A DNA stretch of 64,000 nucleotides from Notolepis coatsorum (taxonomy: Eukaryota; Chordata; Actinopteri; Aulopiformes; Paralepididae): the NCBI GenBank assembly GCA_963971535.1, contig OZ020585.1, forward strand, positions 153,080,103 through 153,144,102, read 5' to 3'. Under the pieces are notes generated by a model. The model was not told the origin of the DNA. It did not search any database and saw nothing but the letters and a program-made list of their open reading frames with translations. This document shows, piece by piece, positions 11,293-21,660 of the stretch (its first letter is position 1; each line of letters opens with the position of its first letter). The position numbers and the translations under genes were made by a program.

Positions 11293-13698
11293 ATGTTGTG
11301 TTTCATTTGCAAAAACTCTCAGGCAAATGCCAATTCACTGATGAGGCACTTGAGGATGATCCACGAACTTTGTTCAGGAAGGACACTTCGTCTTAAATGT
11401 GGTCAGCCTGGTTGTTTACATGTCTTTTGCACTTTTTCTGGGTTTCGAAAGCATCTTAAAGCACGTCATCAACCATGTGATGATCCTGGTGAAGGCCGCT
11501 CTACAGCTGAACATTTAGCTGAAAGTTATGTTGATGACTTTCCATCAGGCAGTGCCCCTTCTGACCCAGTCCTTCCAGTCCTTCTTAATAATAGTCTTGT
11601 AGACAGCTGTGCTGCAACAGTAGCTGAACTTAAAGTGGCAGGTGTAGGTGAAACAATAATCAACTCTTTGGTAACTTCAATGGAAGTGATTGTTGATGAT
11701 ATCCATAATCAAGCAAAACAATATGTGAAGCAGTGTCTATCTTTACAGGAACCTATCAAAAGTGAGGTTGAGTGTAAAATTGATCAGTGTTTTGAAGAAA
11801 TTGAAAATCCCTTTTGTATCTTAAATTCTGAAACTAAGAGAAGGCAATATTTTACAGAGAAGTGGGGAAGGGTAGACCCAGTTGAATATGTCCTTGGTAC
11901 AAGATTTGATACCCTGCGCAATCGGACTACTGGAACTTATGATCAGGCTGTTGTTACTGATAAATGTGTTTATATCCCAATTTTGAAAACATTAGACTTT
12001 ATTTACAAACACCCTAATATAGAAGAGATGATGCAGAGTGATTCCAGTTTAAGAGAAGATCTTCTTAATGACTTGTGTGATGGAGAGTTTTTCAAGAGGC
12101 ATCCTCTATTTTCAAAACAGAAGCATGCAATTCAGGTGCAGCTTTTCTATGATGATTTTGAATGCGCGAATCCGTTGGGGAGTAAAAAGGGAATACATAA
12201 ATTAGGAGCAATCTATTTCACCTTGCGTAATTTTTCTCCAAAGTACAACTCAATTCTGCTTAATATTCATTTGGTCGCTTTATTCCATGCCCAAGACATT
12301 AAAACACATGGCTTTTCTAAAATACTTGCTCCACTTGTGGAAGATATTAAAATACTGGAGAAGGATGGAATTAAGGTCCCATTGTATGATCAGCCAGTGT
12401 ATGGAACTATTGTCCAAGTTACAGGTGACAACCTTGGTATTCACGGTTTGTTTGGTTTCGTAGAATCATTCAGTGCCAGATATTGTTGCCGCTTTTGTCT
12501 TGCTGAGAAAGAGGACTTTCAGACGGAATTCAAAGAAGATTCACCCAAGATAGTTATGCGAACTCGAGCACTTCATGCAGAACACTGCCACACAATGGAG
12601 ACTACTATTGGTCTTCCCTATGTGATGGGAGTTAAACGTTCTTGCATTCTAAATTCCTTGCAGTACTTCAATACATGTGACAATTTCTCTGTCGATATTA
12701 TGCATGATATCTTGGAGGGCGTGGCACAATATGAAATGAAACTGCTAATACTACACTTGATTAAAAACTACACAACATCAAAGGAAATAGACTTGAGAAT
12801 TAAGAGCTTTAACTATGGTTACCTGGAACAAAACAACAAGCCACCTGCATTGAAGTTAGTAGAGACCTCAAATGACTTGGGGTTAAATGCAATCCAATCT
12901 TGGTGTTTACTTCGCAATCTACCACTTATCTTTGGAGACTTGGTTTGTCCAAATGATCAACACTGGTATTTGCTTCTGCTGTTGCTTCAAATAGCAGATA
13001 TTGTATTTTCTCCCAGGTTATCAACTGGCATTACTATTTATTTAAAACACTTGATTGCAGAGCACCACGGGTTATTCAAGCATTTGTTTCCCAACAGGAG
13101 GCTACTACCAAAGCATCATTTTATGGTGCACTATCCTACATGTATTCGTAAAATTGGACCACTTTTGCATGTCTGGTGCATGCGCTATGAAGCGAAGCAT
13201 AATTTATTTAAAAAACAACTAAAAAGCTTCAAAAATATAACTAAAACGTTGGCAAAGAAACACCAAAGTCAAGTAGCATACAATTGGCAGACATTTGATC
13301 CCAACAGACTGGTGCTTGGTCCAAGTAAAATGGTAGCATTAAATGTGATGGACAGAGGCTGTGAGATAGCGGAGACTCTTCAGGTACCAAGTGACACCAA
13401 GGTGTTAAATGTTAGATGGGCCAAACACCATGGAAATATGTATCGTCCAGGTTTAGTTGTTTGTCTTAAAGTTCTTAGTGAGGTTCCAGTTTTTCACAAA
13501 ATCCACCGTGTTGTTCTTAAAGATGAGAGGTTACTGTTGTTTACATTTGCACTACAAACCGTGTCTCTGGATGACCATTTTTATGCATTTAAAGTTGTGT
13601 GTACTACAGATGGACCTCATGTAGTTGATGTCAAAGAGCTTTTGTTTTACAAAGCATTCGATATACAGATGTCATACAGTGATGACGATTCAAGCTAA
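11293..13698 (+). CDS. Intronless C2H2 plus Tnp2-like (CACTA/EnSpm-type) transposase-related protein, 801 aa
   Basis: The first in-frame ATG (11293) places the first finger at the very N-terminus: C3-x2-C6-x12-H19-x4-H24, then C36-x4-C41-x12-H54-x4-H59. These probably bind DNA. The body has blocks I associate with animal Tnp2-like proteins: FYDDFECANPLGSKKG (about residue 285), VTGDNLGIHGLFGF (about 375) with a CCRFC cysteine cluster, DIMHDILEGV (about 467), and LPKHHFMVHYP...GPLLHVW (about 607), which resembles the domain C-terminal to Tnp2. The frame is intact over 2.4 kb, so selection or recent arrival is likely. The open frame extends upstream through the 51-bp array, so a spliced N-terminal extension is possible. 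Inferred role: the transposase of the 15-kb element. I did not assign catalytic acidic residues. Confidence 0.75.
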   Translation: MLCFICKNSQANANSLMRHLRMIHELCSGRTLRLKCGQPGCLHVFCTFSGFRKHLKARHQPCDDPGEGRSTAEHLAESYVDDFPSGSAPSDPVLPVLLNNSLVDSCAATVAELKVAGVGETIINSLVTSMEVIVDDIHNQAKQYVKQCLSLQEPIKSEVECKIDQCFEEIENPFCILNSETKRRQYFTEKWGRVDPVEYVLGTRFDTLRNRTTGTYDQAVVTDKCVYIPILKTLDFIYKHPNIEEMMQSDSSLREDLLNDLCDGEFFKRHPLFSKQKHAIQVQLFYDDFECANPLGSKKGIHKLGAIYFTLRNFSPKYNSILLNIHLVALFHAQDIKTHGFSKILAPLVEDIKILEKDGIKVPLYDQPVYGTIVQVTGDNLGIHGLFGFVESFSARYCCRFCLAEKEDFQTEFKEDSPKIVMRTRALHAEHCHTMETTIGLPYVMGVKRSCILNSLQYFNTCDNFSVDIMHDILEGVAQYEMKLLILHLIKNYTTSKEIDLRIKSFNYGYLEQNNKPPALKLVETSNDLGLNAIQSWCLLRNLPLIFGDLVCPNDQHWYLLLLLLQIADIVFSPRLSTGITIYLKHLIAEHHGLFKHLFPNRRLLPKHHFMVHYPTCIRKIGPLLHVWCMRYEAKHNLFKKQLKSFKNITKTLAKKHQSQVAYNWQTFDPNRLVLGPSKMVALNVMDRGCEIAETLQVPSDTKVLNVRWAKHHGNMYRPGLVVCLKVLSEVPVFHKIHRVVLKDERLLLFTFALQTVSLDDHFYAFKVVCTTDGPHVVDVKELLFYKAFDIQMSYSDDDSS

Positions 13699-13809
13699 TT
13701 TATTGTTCCATACTGTTTCCTGTGATTTAAAAAAGGAAAAGAGAAAATCACTAAACTCTTGAACTATTGCACTGGGGATGAACACTATTAGTTTTCTTTT
13801 ATTTCTTTG

Positions 13810-14930
13810 GGGTGAACAGATGCAGCTGTCACTTTATATAGAGGCCAAAATGTAATTGATCGATTACTCTCCCCATGAAGCCTTAATTGAAGTCATGGTG
13901 ATTTCTTTTTGTTGCATTCCTGAGCCAATAATTTGATGACTGGCTTGAATTATTGGCTCAGGAATGCGACAAACAAACAAATCTCCATGAATTCAAGGAT
14001 TCATGGGGTGTGTAATTGGTAGATTTCTTTTTTTGGGTGAGCTATCCCTTTTTAAAAGGGTGTACAGATGCTGCTGTCACTTTACAGAGGCCAAAATGTA
14101 ATTGATCGATTACTCTCCCCATGAAGCCTTAATTGAAGTCATGGTGATTTCTTTTTGTTGCATTCCTGAGCCAATAATTTGATGACTGGCTTGAATTATT
14201 GGCTCAGGAATGCGACAAACAAACAAATCTCCATGAATTCAAGGATTCATGGGGTGTGTAATTGGTAGATTTCTTTTTTTGGGTGAGCTATCCCTTTTTA
14301 AAAGGGTGTACAGATGCTGCTGTCACTTTACAGAGGCCAAAATGTAATTGATCGATTACTCTCCCCATGAAGCCTTAATTGAAGTCATGGTGATTTCTTT
14401 TTGTTGCATTCCTGAGCCAATAATTTGATGACTGGCTTGAATTATTGGCTCAGGAATGCGACAAACAAACAAATCTCCATGAATTCAAGGATTCATGGGG
14501 TGTGTAATTGGTAGATTTCTTTTTTTGGGTGAGCTATCCCTTTTTAAAAGGGTGTACAGATGCTGCTGTCACTTTACAGAGGCCAAAATGTAATTGATCG
14601 ATTACTCTCCCCATGAAGCCTTAATTGAAGTCATGGTGATTTCTTTTTGTTGCATTCCTGAGCCAATAATTTGATGACTGGCTTGAATTATTGGCTCAGG
14701 AATGCGACAAACAAACAAATCTCCATGAATTCAAGGATTCATGGGGTGTGTAATTGGTAGATTTCTTTTTTTGGGTGAGCTATCCCTTTTTAAAAGGGTG
14801 CAGATGCTGCTGTCACTTTACAGAGGCCAAAATGTAATTGTCTTTTATTTATGACCTTTTTTCTATCGATTACTCTCCCCATGAAGCCTTGAAGTCATGG
14901 TGATTTTTGTATATAATGGAGTTGTTTGCA
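13810..14930. repeat. 246-bp tandem array with internal hairpins, about 4.5 units
   Basis: Units begin at about 13810, 14058, 14304, 14550 and 14796 (the last truncated). Each contains a 20-bp hairpin arm GCATTCCTGAGCCAATAATT and its reverse complement around a short loop, plus the shorter inverted pair CCATGAAT...ATTCATGG. The middle units look almost identical, so amplification is recent. It lies downstream of the transposase-like gene, in its 3' flank. Confidence 0.9.
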
Positions 14931-17110
14931 GAGGGGCTCACTGAATCTAACAATCACGTAGACATATACCAAGTGTGATTAGCAAGAGAGGAATGTTTGT
15001 GACAAGTGTAATGTAAAAAGATTAGGAAGGATCCACACCAAGCAAGTTCTTCCTCAGACGTGTTTTTTATTTTTTTTACTATGTTACATTACATTGGGCG
15101 TATAGAAACAAAGATCATTTCAAAGTACAAACATATACAGTACCTGTGTGACATTTTGGATGAGGCTAGGCTCCATGTTAATAAGCAACTTGGGGTGAAC
15201 AAATCTCCAACACACCCATGTCTGGTTTCTTTAACTGAAACGCCTCCTTGTCGACTTCAGTGTTTTAAAGGTGCCATGCATTATAAATGTCATTTTTCAG
15301 TCTCTAGCATTGTATTATAGTAATAGGAGATCGTATCAATGTGTTTTTGGGCCTAAATACTATATTGGCGAATTCCTCAGCTACAGCCCATCCCCTCTTT
15401 GCCTCTAGTAAATCAGGTCATGTTGATTTGACGACCTGGTGCACGTCACAGGGCGCTGTTTATAGCGCACGGTGATGTGATTGGCTCTGTGGTTTTAGTA
15501 ATGCCCGCCTCCATTCTTGCTACCTGCAGGGTGGAAGGTTTGTCCAGAAGATCACTAATCAGCTGAAGCCTGATGCGGTTCCCTCGGTCTTCGACAGACA
15601 GACCGGCGTTAGCTCTCGGGACTCGGGAGCGATCGCTAGCTAGTTAGCACCAGCCGGGGCCGGCGTTAGCAACCGGGAGCGTCGCGGAGCATTCAGCCTG
15701 CTGGCTACCTAGATCCACTTCAACCAGCGTCGCGGAGCATTCAGCCTGCTGGCTACACAGCTTGTCGGTGTGCTAATAGCCTCTGCAAGCTAACGGTAGC
15801 TGGCTAAACAGCTTGTCGGTGTGCTGGAGCCTTTGCAAGCTAACGGTAGCTGGCTACACAGCTTGTCGGTGTGCTGGAGCCTCTGCAAGCTAACGGTAGC
15901 TGGCTACACAGCTTGTCGGTGTGCTAATATCCTCTGCAAGCTAACGGTAGCTGGCTACACAGCTTGTCGGTGTGCTGGAGCCTCTGCAAGCTAACGGTAG
16001 CTGGCTCCAGGCTATTAGCACATCGACAAGCTGCTGGAGCTCCCGACGCTCGGCTGGTTGAAGTGGATCTAGGTAGCCAGCAGGCTGAATGCTCCGCGAC
16101 GCTCCCGGTTGCTATCATGTGCAGGTCCTCTTCTCAGACCTGTGTGGCAAAGCACTGCACACGCATCATGCAAGCTACACATCGCTGCATGTTGATCAAT
16201 GGTGGCCCACTCGGTGCATCACAGTGGGCTACTATTGTGCTAACAACAACCGCGGTGTCCGGCTTGTCGGCCGGCATGAGTGCTCGATTTGGGGTGGTTC
16301 TCTCCTCCTTGTGTGCCCCCGTTCTCGCGGGTGTCCTGCCGGGGAGCTTGTGGACGCGACAACAGCGGCGGCCGTAGCGTTAGTTAGCTCATAGCTATTG
16401 TGTACCACTAGCGTTACGGCGGGCTCGAGCACCCTACGGCTGCCGCCGTTGTCGCATCCATGGGCTCCCCGGCAGGGTACCCGTGGGGACGGGGGTGTAC
16501 AGAGAGGAGAGAACCATTTTGTGTCTGGCGTGCATGCCGGCCAGCGAGCCGGACGTCAGGATATGTTGTTAGCACAATAGCTACCAAGCTAAGCTATGTT
16601 AGCTTCTAACGGTGTATACACAATATGTACAACGACACAATGATTTACATTATTACAAATAGGTAACGTGGTTGTGGCTTTTACAAATAGTGGTAACATA
16701 TATATAGATAGACAGTACTGCTACATCTCTATATTTATGACATACCATATTTGTATTGCTACAGTACTGCTCAATACTATTTGGTGGGTGGCTGTCACTC
16801 AAAGCATTCTGCTAGTATGGGTGGAGCCAAGCCAATAATAGCCTGCTTTCATGAGGCTGAAAAATGCTGGTTTTGAGTACAAGATTAGAAATATAAAACA
16901 ATGATAATTTTTTGAATAAAAATTACAGATGTGTTACATAGACTCACAGGAAGTGTGTAAAGTTGCCCAAATAGTGCTAGGAATAGCAGTGCATAACCCC
17001 TTTAAGTCATCATAGACCTTTAAGTCCAAGGTACTAGGAATTTCAAATTTCTTGGCCACTGAAAACAAAGATTGCACAAGCTTATTGATGAATCTTATTT
17101 TATTAATGAC
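14930..17110 (-). pseudogene. Inverted partial copy of the ten-exon gene (exon 2, intron 2, start of exon 3), split by an insertion
   Basis: On the - strand, 17110-17002 matches the end of intron 1 and the first part of exon 2, and 15268-15190 the rest of exon 2. Then 15185-14930 matches intron 2 and the first bases of exon 3. It lacks the foldback MITE present in intron 2 of the intact gene. It is interrupted at 15269-17001 by a TTAA-flanked element. It cannot encode a protein and may reflect an inversion-duplication or an aberrant transposition product. Confidence 0.85.
15269..17001. mobile_element. TTAA-flanked foldback-type non-autonomous element, 1.73 kb
   Basis: TTAA occurs at 15265-15268 and 17002-17005. 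The left end is AGGTGCCATGCATTATAAAT; the right end, reverse-complemented, is AGGGGTTATGCACTGC. The intact gene (exon 2) supplies the uninterrupted sequence at this site. The interior is GC-rich and holds a 50-bp tandem array (about 15750-16010), an inverted pair around it (about 15660-15730 against 16040-16110) and a second inverted pair of about 150 bp (16225-16378 against 16425-16592). TTAA duplication fits piggyBac or Kolobok; the AGG ends favour Kolobok-like. ORFs inside are hairpin by-products. Confidence 0.75.
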
Positions 17111-17259
17111 CTTTTTTTTCCTTCTATCGATCGCCCCTTGAAGTCATGATTCTCACACGCTGTTGTAAAACTGTTTGCATCCCAAAGGATATGCCTGCAT
17201 GTTGCAAATAAAAGTGCATTGTTAAATACTGATTTCTGCTTTGCCCCCGTTTATTTTAA

Positions 17260-17900
17260 ATGTATTATTCCAGAGTAAATTATTATTTAATTCTATATTG
17301 AGTGAAATATGATATTCTATATTGAGTGAAATCTATTCTATATTGAGTGAACTACAACTCCATATTGAGGGAATTACAACTCTATATTGATTAAAATACC
17401 ACTCTATATTGAGTGAAATATGATATTCTATATCGAGTGAAATCTATTCTATATTGAGTGAACTACAACTCCATATTGAGGGAATTACAACTCTATATTG
17501 ATTAAAATACCACTCTATATTGAGTGAAATATAACTTTAAGTATCTCTATATTGAGTGAAATATAACTTAAAATATCTCTATATTGAGTGAAATATAACT
17601 CTATTGAGTGAAAATATAACTCTATATTGATTAAAATACCACTCTATATTGAGTGAAATATAACTTAAAATATCTCTATATTGAGTGAAAAATAACTCTA
17701 TAGATTAAAAAAACACTCCATATTGAGGGAATTATAACTCTATATTGAGGCAATTACTGATGGGATCACAACTCTACGGAGTAAATGCAACTCTGTGTTG
17801 AGTGAAATGATGTTAGAGTTGTTTTTACTTTATGCTAAATGGAGTAAATTGGTATTTTGTAGAGTTAAATGTTAACACTAAATGGAGTAGAAATAACTCT
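17260..17900. repeat. Subterminal array of CTATATTGAGTGAAAT-type units
   Basis: About 15 to 20 irregular units (roughly 17-37 bp apart) of TATTGAGTGAAATATAACT and variants, followed by looser GAGTAAA, AGAGTTAA and ACTCTG motifs up to the right end of the 15-kb element. Dense subterminal repeats are where CACTA-type elements bind their own proteins. Here that role is inferred from position only. Confidence 0.8.
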
Positions 17901-18020
17901 GAAGATTTAACTCTGTGACAAGAGTCATTTTCACTCTATTTGGAGTCGGAGCCAATACTGTCTTTTTGGGAGTAAAATTTTACTCAATTTGAGTAAATTT
18001 GACTCTGCGAATTTTCCTGT

Positions 18021-18021
<1 letters not shown>

Positions 18022-18053
<32 letters not shown>

Positions 18054-18110
18054 ATGGTGGTGGTAGTAGTAGTAGTAGTGGTGATGGTGGTAATGATAGT
18101 AAATGGTAAA
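18022..18110. repeat. (TAG)n microsatellite with TGG/TGA interruptions, right of the 15-kb element
   Basis: TAG repeats start immediately after the right terminus and pass into TGGTGATGG variants. Joining them to the run at 2861-2936 after removing the element keeps the trinucleotide register. Confidence 0.9.
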
Positions 18111-19010
18111 AGAAAAATGGTAAATGGTGCATTTATATAGCGCTTTTATCAAAAGCACTTTACAATTTGTAGTGTAAGACGTGTAGCCGGTCTCAGGCCT
18201 ACTCTTCTATAAATATTGCCACGACTCTGCTTGTATGGTTGTGTGCGATGAATGAAAGACAGGCTTGTGATGTTCTTTTAGCCGAAAACGGTGACATGTT
18301 TATTGGCCACCTGTCAGGTAACAAACAAGAAACAAATGTATCAGCATTTCAGCACCCAACGCCTCCAACTGCTCACACAGCTGTATCAATTCAGATAGAC
18401 TCAGGTGAGGGCGTGAAAAGCCCTATAAAACATTCAGTTGTCAAATCTGTTACAATTTGTTATATATTTACACAATATACACGATAATACAATATACAAT
18501 TATTATTACACTTGAGTGAATACACCTCCGGCTAATTAACATCTTTTAATTAGACTTTTGGAATAAAACAATAAAAAATAAACAGTCAAACACACAAACC
18601 AAAAACATACCTCTCAGGTAACAAACAAAAAACAAATGCATCAGAATTTTGCATCTAACGGCTCCAACTGCTCACAGCTGTAAGTATGAAAAACGGCAGT
18701 TAGAATATTGTCGCAAAAGCTCCGTGTACATTCCCAACGCCGAGCAACTGTCATATAAAACATCAATTGTATTTATGCAAAAGATCAATAAAATGGTTAT
18801 ATTACCTACACAAATCGTATACGACATGCATATATCAACCAACCTGTTCCACCCCTTAGGGTCGGTACCGACCCCAAAATGACATTATGGTCATAAATCA
18901 ATATTTTTCAGTCTTGCATATTTTTTGCGATTTTTTCATCAAACGTTTTCAAGTATTAACATCACTAACATGTCACAAACGCATGGAGAATGTATATTAT
19001 CATCAATACG
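18111..19010. other. Non-coding stretch with short repeat remnants
   Basis: A fish repeat remnant 'gcatttatatagcgctttta' lies at about 18128-18150. A short direct repeat 'caggtaacaaacaa.aaacaaatg.atcag' occurs at about 18315 and 18615. ORFs at 18239-18487 and 18649-18882 have no recognisable features. Confidence 0.4.
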
Positions 19011-19760
19011 TTAGTTTAGAAATAGGTTAAAAGTGCCATTAGATAGTTTTAAGTTTTCAATTTTCGATCGTCTATTCCAAGACAGAAACGGAAATGGAAA
19101 TTTTTAACCATGGGAATTGTAGTCTTTTTGCTGCCATTTTGTAGAGGACATGCATAGCTGTCGACCAGCGTTGGAATTTTACCGAACTACACTTCCTGTC
19201 ACATACTGTGGGGGTTCAAAGTTCAGCGTTCTGAATTAATCGTATCAATAACTGTTATGATTCGCGATAATAAGCCACAAAAGGTAAAGTTTTTGACAAA
19301 TATTGAACCGCAGTTAGTTTCTCCTCCCTATTGTTAGTATGTAGGAACAATTAGATCTGAAATTAGTTTCAAAACGGTTGCACTGTTAGTTTAGCAATAG
19401 GTTAAAAGTGCCATTAGATAGTTTTAAGTTTTCAATTTTCGATCGTCTATTCCAAGACAGAAATGGAAATGGAAATTTTGAACCATGGGAATTGTAGTCT
19501 TTTTGTGGCCATTTTGTAGAGGACATGCATAGCTGTCGACCAGCGTTGGAATTTTTCCGAACTACACTTCCTGTCACATACTGTGGGGGTTCAAAGTTCA
19601 GCGTTCTGAATTAATCGTATCAATAACTGTTATGATTCACGATAATAAGCCACAAAAGGTAAAGTTTTTGACAAATATTGAAACACAGTTAGTTTCTCCT
19701 CCCTATTGTTAGCATGTAGGAACAATTAGATCTGAAATTAGTTTCAAAACGGTTGCACTG
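19011..19760. repeat. Tandem direct duplication, unit about 375 bp, two copies
   Basis: The block beginning 'gttagtttagaaataggtta' at 19011 recurs at 19386. Both copies include 'gatcgtctattccaagacag' and end 'aaaacggttgcact'. Only scattered substitutions separate them. Confidence 0.9.
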
Positions 19761-19860
19761 TGGGGAAAATAAAAAAGTACACTAGATTACAGTAGATATC
19801 ACTCATGCTCCTCTCCTCTTCACTTCTCTCTGCCCTTTGCCTTTCTCGCAATTCCCTCAC

Positions 19861-20010
19861 TTTTTGATTTGATTTGATTTGAAATCTTTATTTCGAACAT
19901 GCAATGAATACAAACAAACAATAACAAAAGCAAAACACAACTCAATCTACATGTTCGAAAAGGAGTAGGAAGAAGTATACACTTATTTAATCCTACCCCT
20001 TTTCCACTAC
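19861..20010 (-). mobile_element. LINE-type 3' tail fragment
   Basis: It starts with (TTTGA)n at 19861-19880, then 'aaatctttatttcgaacatg' and ends 'ggaagaagtatacacttatt'. This is a sequence I recall as a dispersed 3' end in fish genomes, probably of a non-LTR element on the - strand. No coding part remains. An (AT)n run follows at 20038-20078. Confidence 0.5.
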
Positions 20011-20033
20011 TCAAATGAGTGTACTATTTAAAA

Positions 20034-20081
<48 letters not shown>

Positions 20082-20296
20082 GCAAAACAAAAAACAAAAA
20101 CTATATATGTAAAACATGAAAGAAATAAAATAAAATTACTTCCGGTTTAGCTATAGAATGGGGTAAGTCGCATGTGACACAGCTGCTCGCCCATTTTGTT
20201 CGTTTTAAAAACATTTATAAACCACCAATGCGTTTAAAACTTGACGCATATATCAACTGAGATTATCAACTAACTATATTGACTGAAAGATTCGAG

Positions 20297-21180
20297 ATGC
20301 CACCAAGGAAAGATAAAACGATTGCAAAACCAAGCGCAGAGGACTCGCCTATGGCCCCTACAAACACCTCCTCAGACACCGAATATATCATCCGGGAAAT
20401 GAAAAATGAAATGAAAAAAATGGAGAAGTCAATAACCGAAAAAGTAGATGCTATCAAAGAATCTATCGAAAGCAAAATAGAAGCGCTAAGGGTGGATGCC
20501 GACGCACACATTAAGCGCACCGTAGCACTGGAAACTGGCTTGGAAGTACATCAACAGAATTTCAGTCGGATCTACAAAGACTGATATATTATATTATATA
20601 TTATATATATGATATATAGCTGATATCAACGATACACTAACGGCTGAGATGAAGGGAAACTACAAAGAACTCAAGTCGGAGCTCAACGATATAACGGCTG
20701 AGCTTAAGCGAATCAATGAAGGACAAAAAGCTAAAATATTCTAGATGGAATATCAAAGTCGCAAGTTGAATATTCGTATAGTCGGACTGGACGAGTCGGT
20801 GAGCTGCACACATCCTGAAGCGTTTGCGACAGAATTACAGAAAATCCTGGGATCAGCAATCCTTCCTACGGTACCTGAGGTGGAGCAGTGCTACAGATTG
20901 GGGACCCGATCCAACGACAATAACGTTAGACCCAGAGTGATAATGGTTGTCCTGCGTCAAGTCAGAATAAAATAAATGATCATTCGTGAGACTCGCAGGA
21001 TGAAAGGCAGTCTGAAACACAAGGATATATCAATACACTTTTTTGAAGATTATTGTCAGGAGGTGGTGGTCCTAGGGGCCAAGTTCCAAACGGTGATGTC
21101 CCAACTCTATCTGGAGAAATACAAACCCATATTAATATACCCTGCAAGACTTTACATCGTCGATAAACAAGGAGATTGAA
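20297..21180 (+). pseudogene. LINE copy A ORF1 (L1 ORF1p-like), broken
   Basis: The first part (MPPRKDKT..., 20297-20584) has a coiled-coil-like charged segment with MEKSITEKVDAIKESIESK. It ends at a TGA followed by a TATA-rich insertion (20585-20620). After a further stop near 20742 the RNA-binding part resumes: YQSRKLNIRIVGLDE (20745-20975), then RRMKGSLKHKDISIHF and KYKPILIYPARLYIVDKQG to 21180. The NIRIVG motif and YPARL block are hallmarks of L1-type ORF1 proteins, which coat LINE RNA. At least three lesions make it non-functional. Confidence 0.8.
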
Positions 21181-21229
21181 ACTGAATATTTCTCGTATGG
21201 TGAGCCTCGGCGCTGCACCCAGTGCACCG

Positions 21230-21660
21230 AGTGAATCCAGAGATACAGGATGGTGCGCAGGCGCTGTGATCACCCAACGGCGGAAATAATGCCGCTTTGA
21301 GCAGTTTATAAAAAAATATTAAAAATATTTATTAGCAACGCCGAGCTTTCAAACCATCCCGTATCTCTGTGCGAACCCCTCGTGCAACTGTGAGCACCTT
21401 TGTAATGTCTCTGTGATACTTGTATAACGAACGGTTCGGCCAGAACCAGTCCTTCATGGTAAATCTAGGTTGGTTTCCCATTGAGGAGCAAGTGACTGTG
21501 GATTCACTCGGTGCAGCACAGTCACGAAAGGGGACCCTGATGTAAACAAGACAAACGTCTTTCTCTGGTCTGCATCCCCTTAACAATTGTGTGTATTGAG
21601 CCGTACTGTATTGTACCCATTCTGCAATCTGTTAAATAAAGTTTTCATTCATTCAGCCGC
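21230..21660 (+). mobile_element. 3' end of a second LINE family inserted between ORF1 and ORF2 of copy A
   Basis: The end 'gggaccctgatgtaaacaag', 'ctggtctgcatccccttaac', AATAAA and a CATT-repeat tail match the 3' end at 51235-51350. An inverted short pair ('gtgcaccgagtgaatccag' at about 21224 and its complement at about 21500) suggests internal rearrangement. Confidence 0.65.

Larger units (their letters stand above)
2937..18021 (+). mobile_element. Putative 15-kb CACTA/EnSpm-like DNA transposon carrying two genes
   Basis: The left end reads CACAGGAAAAACTGGGGAGT and the right end, reverse-complemented, CACAGGAAAATTCGCAGAGT. Counting the A just outside, 18 of the first 23 bases agree, including GAGTCA at the same offset. 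Both ends abut (TAG)n, so the target duplication is either TA or a 3-bp AGT; the microsatellite makes this ambiguous. Between the ends are a ten-exon gene, an intronless Tnp2-like gene and repeat arrays near the right end, all on the + strand. Plant En/Spm elements have a comparable layout: a Tnp2-like transposase, a second spliced product and subterminal binding repeats. That the whole interval is one mobile unit is inference from the ends, the split microsatellite and the gene content. Confidence 0.6.

Noticed and set aside
11066..14930. CRISPR-like arrays
   Set aside because: The repeats are contiguous tandem units without unique spacers in a spliced eukaryotic sequence.
15964..16580. Overlapping ORFs of 60 to 137 codons as captured host gene fragments
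   Set aside because: They lie in the tandem and inverted repeats of the TTAA element, overlap on both strands and show no domain.
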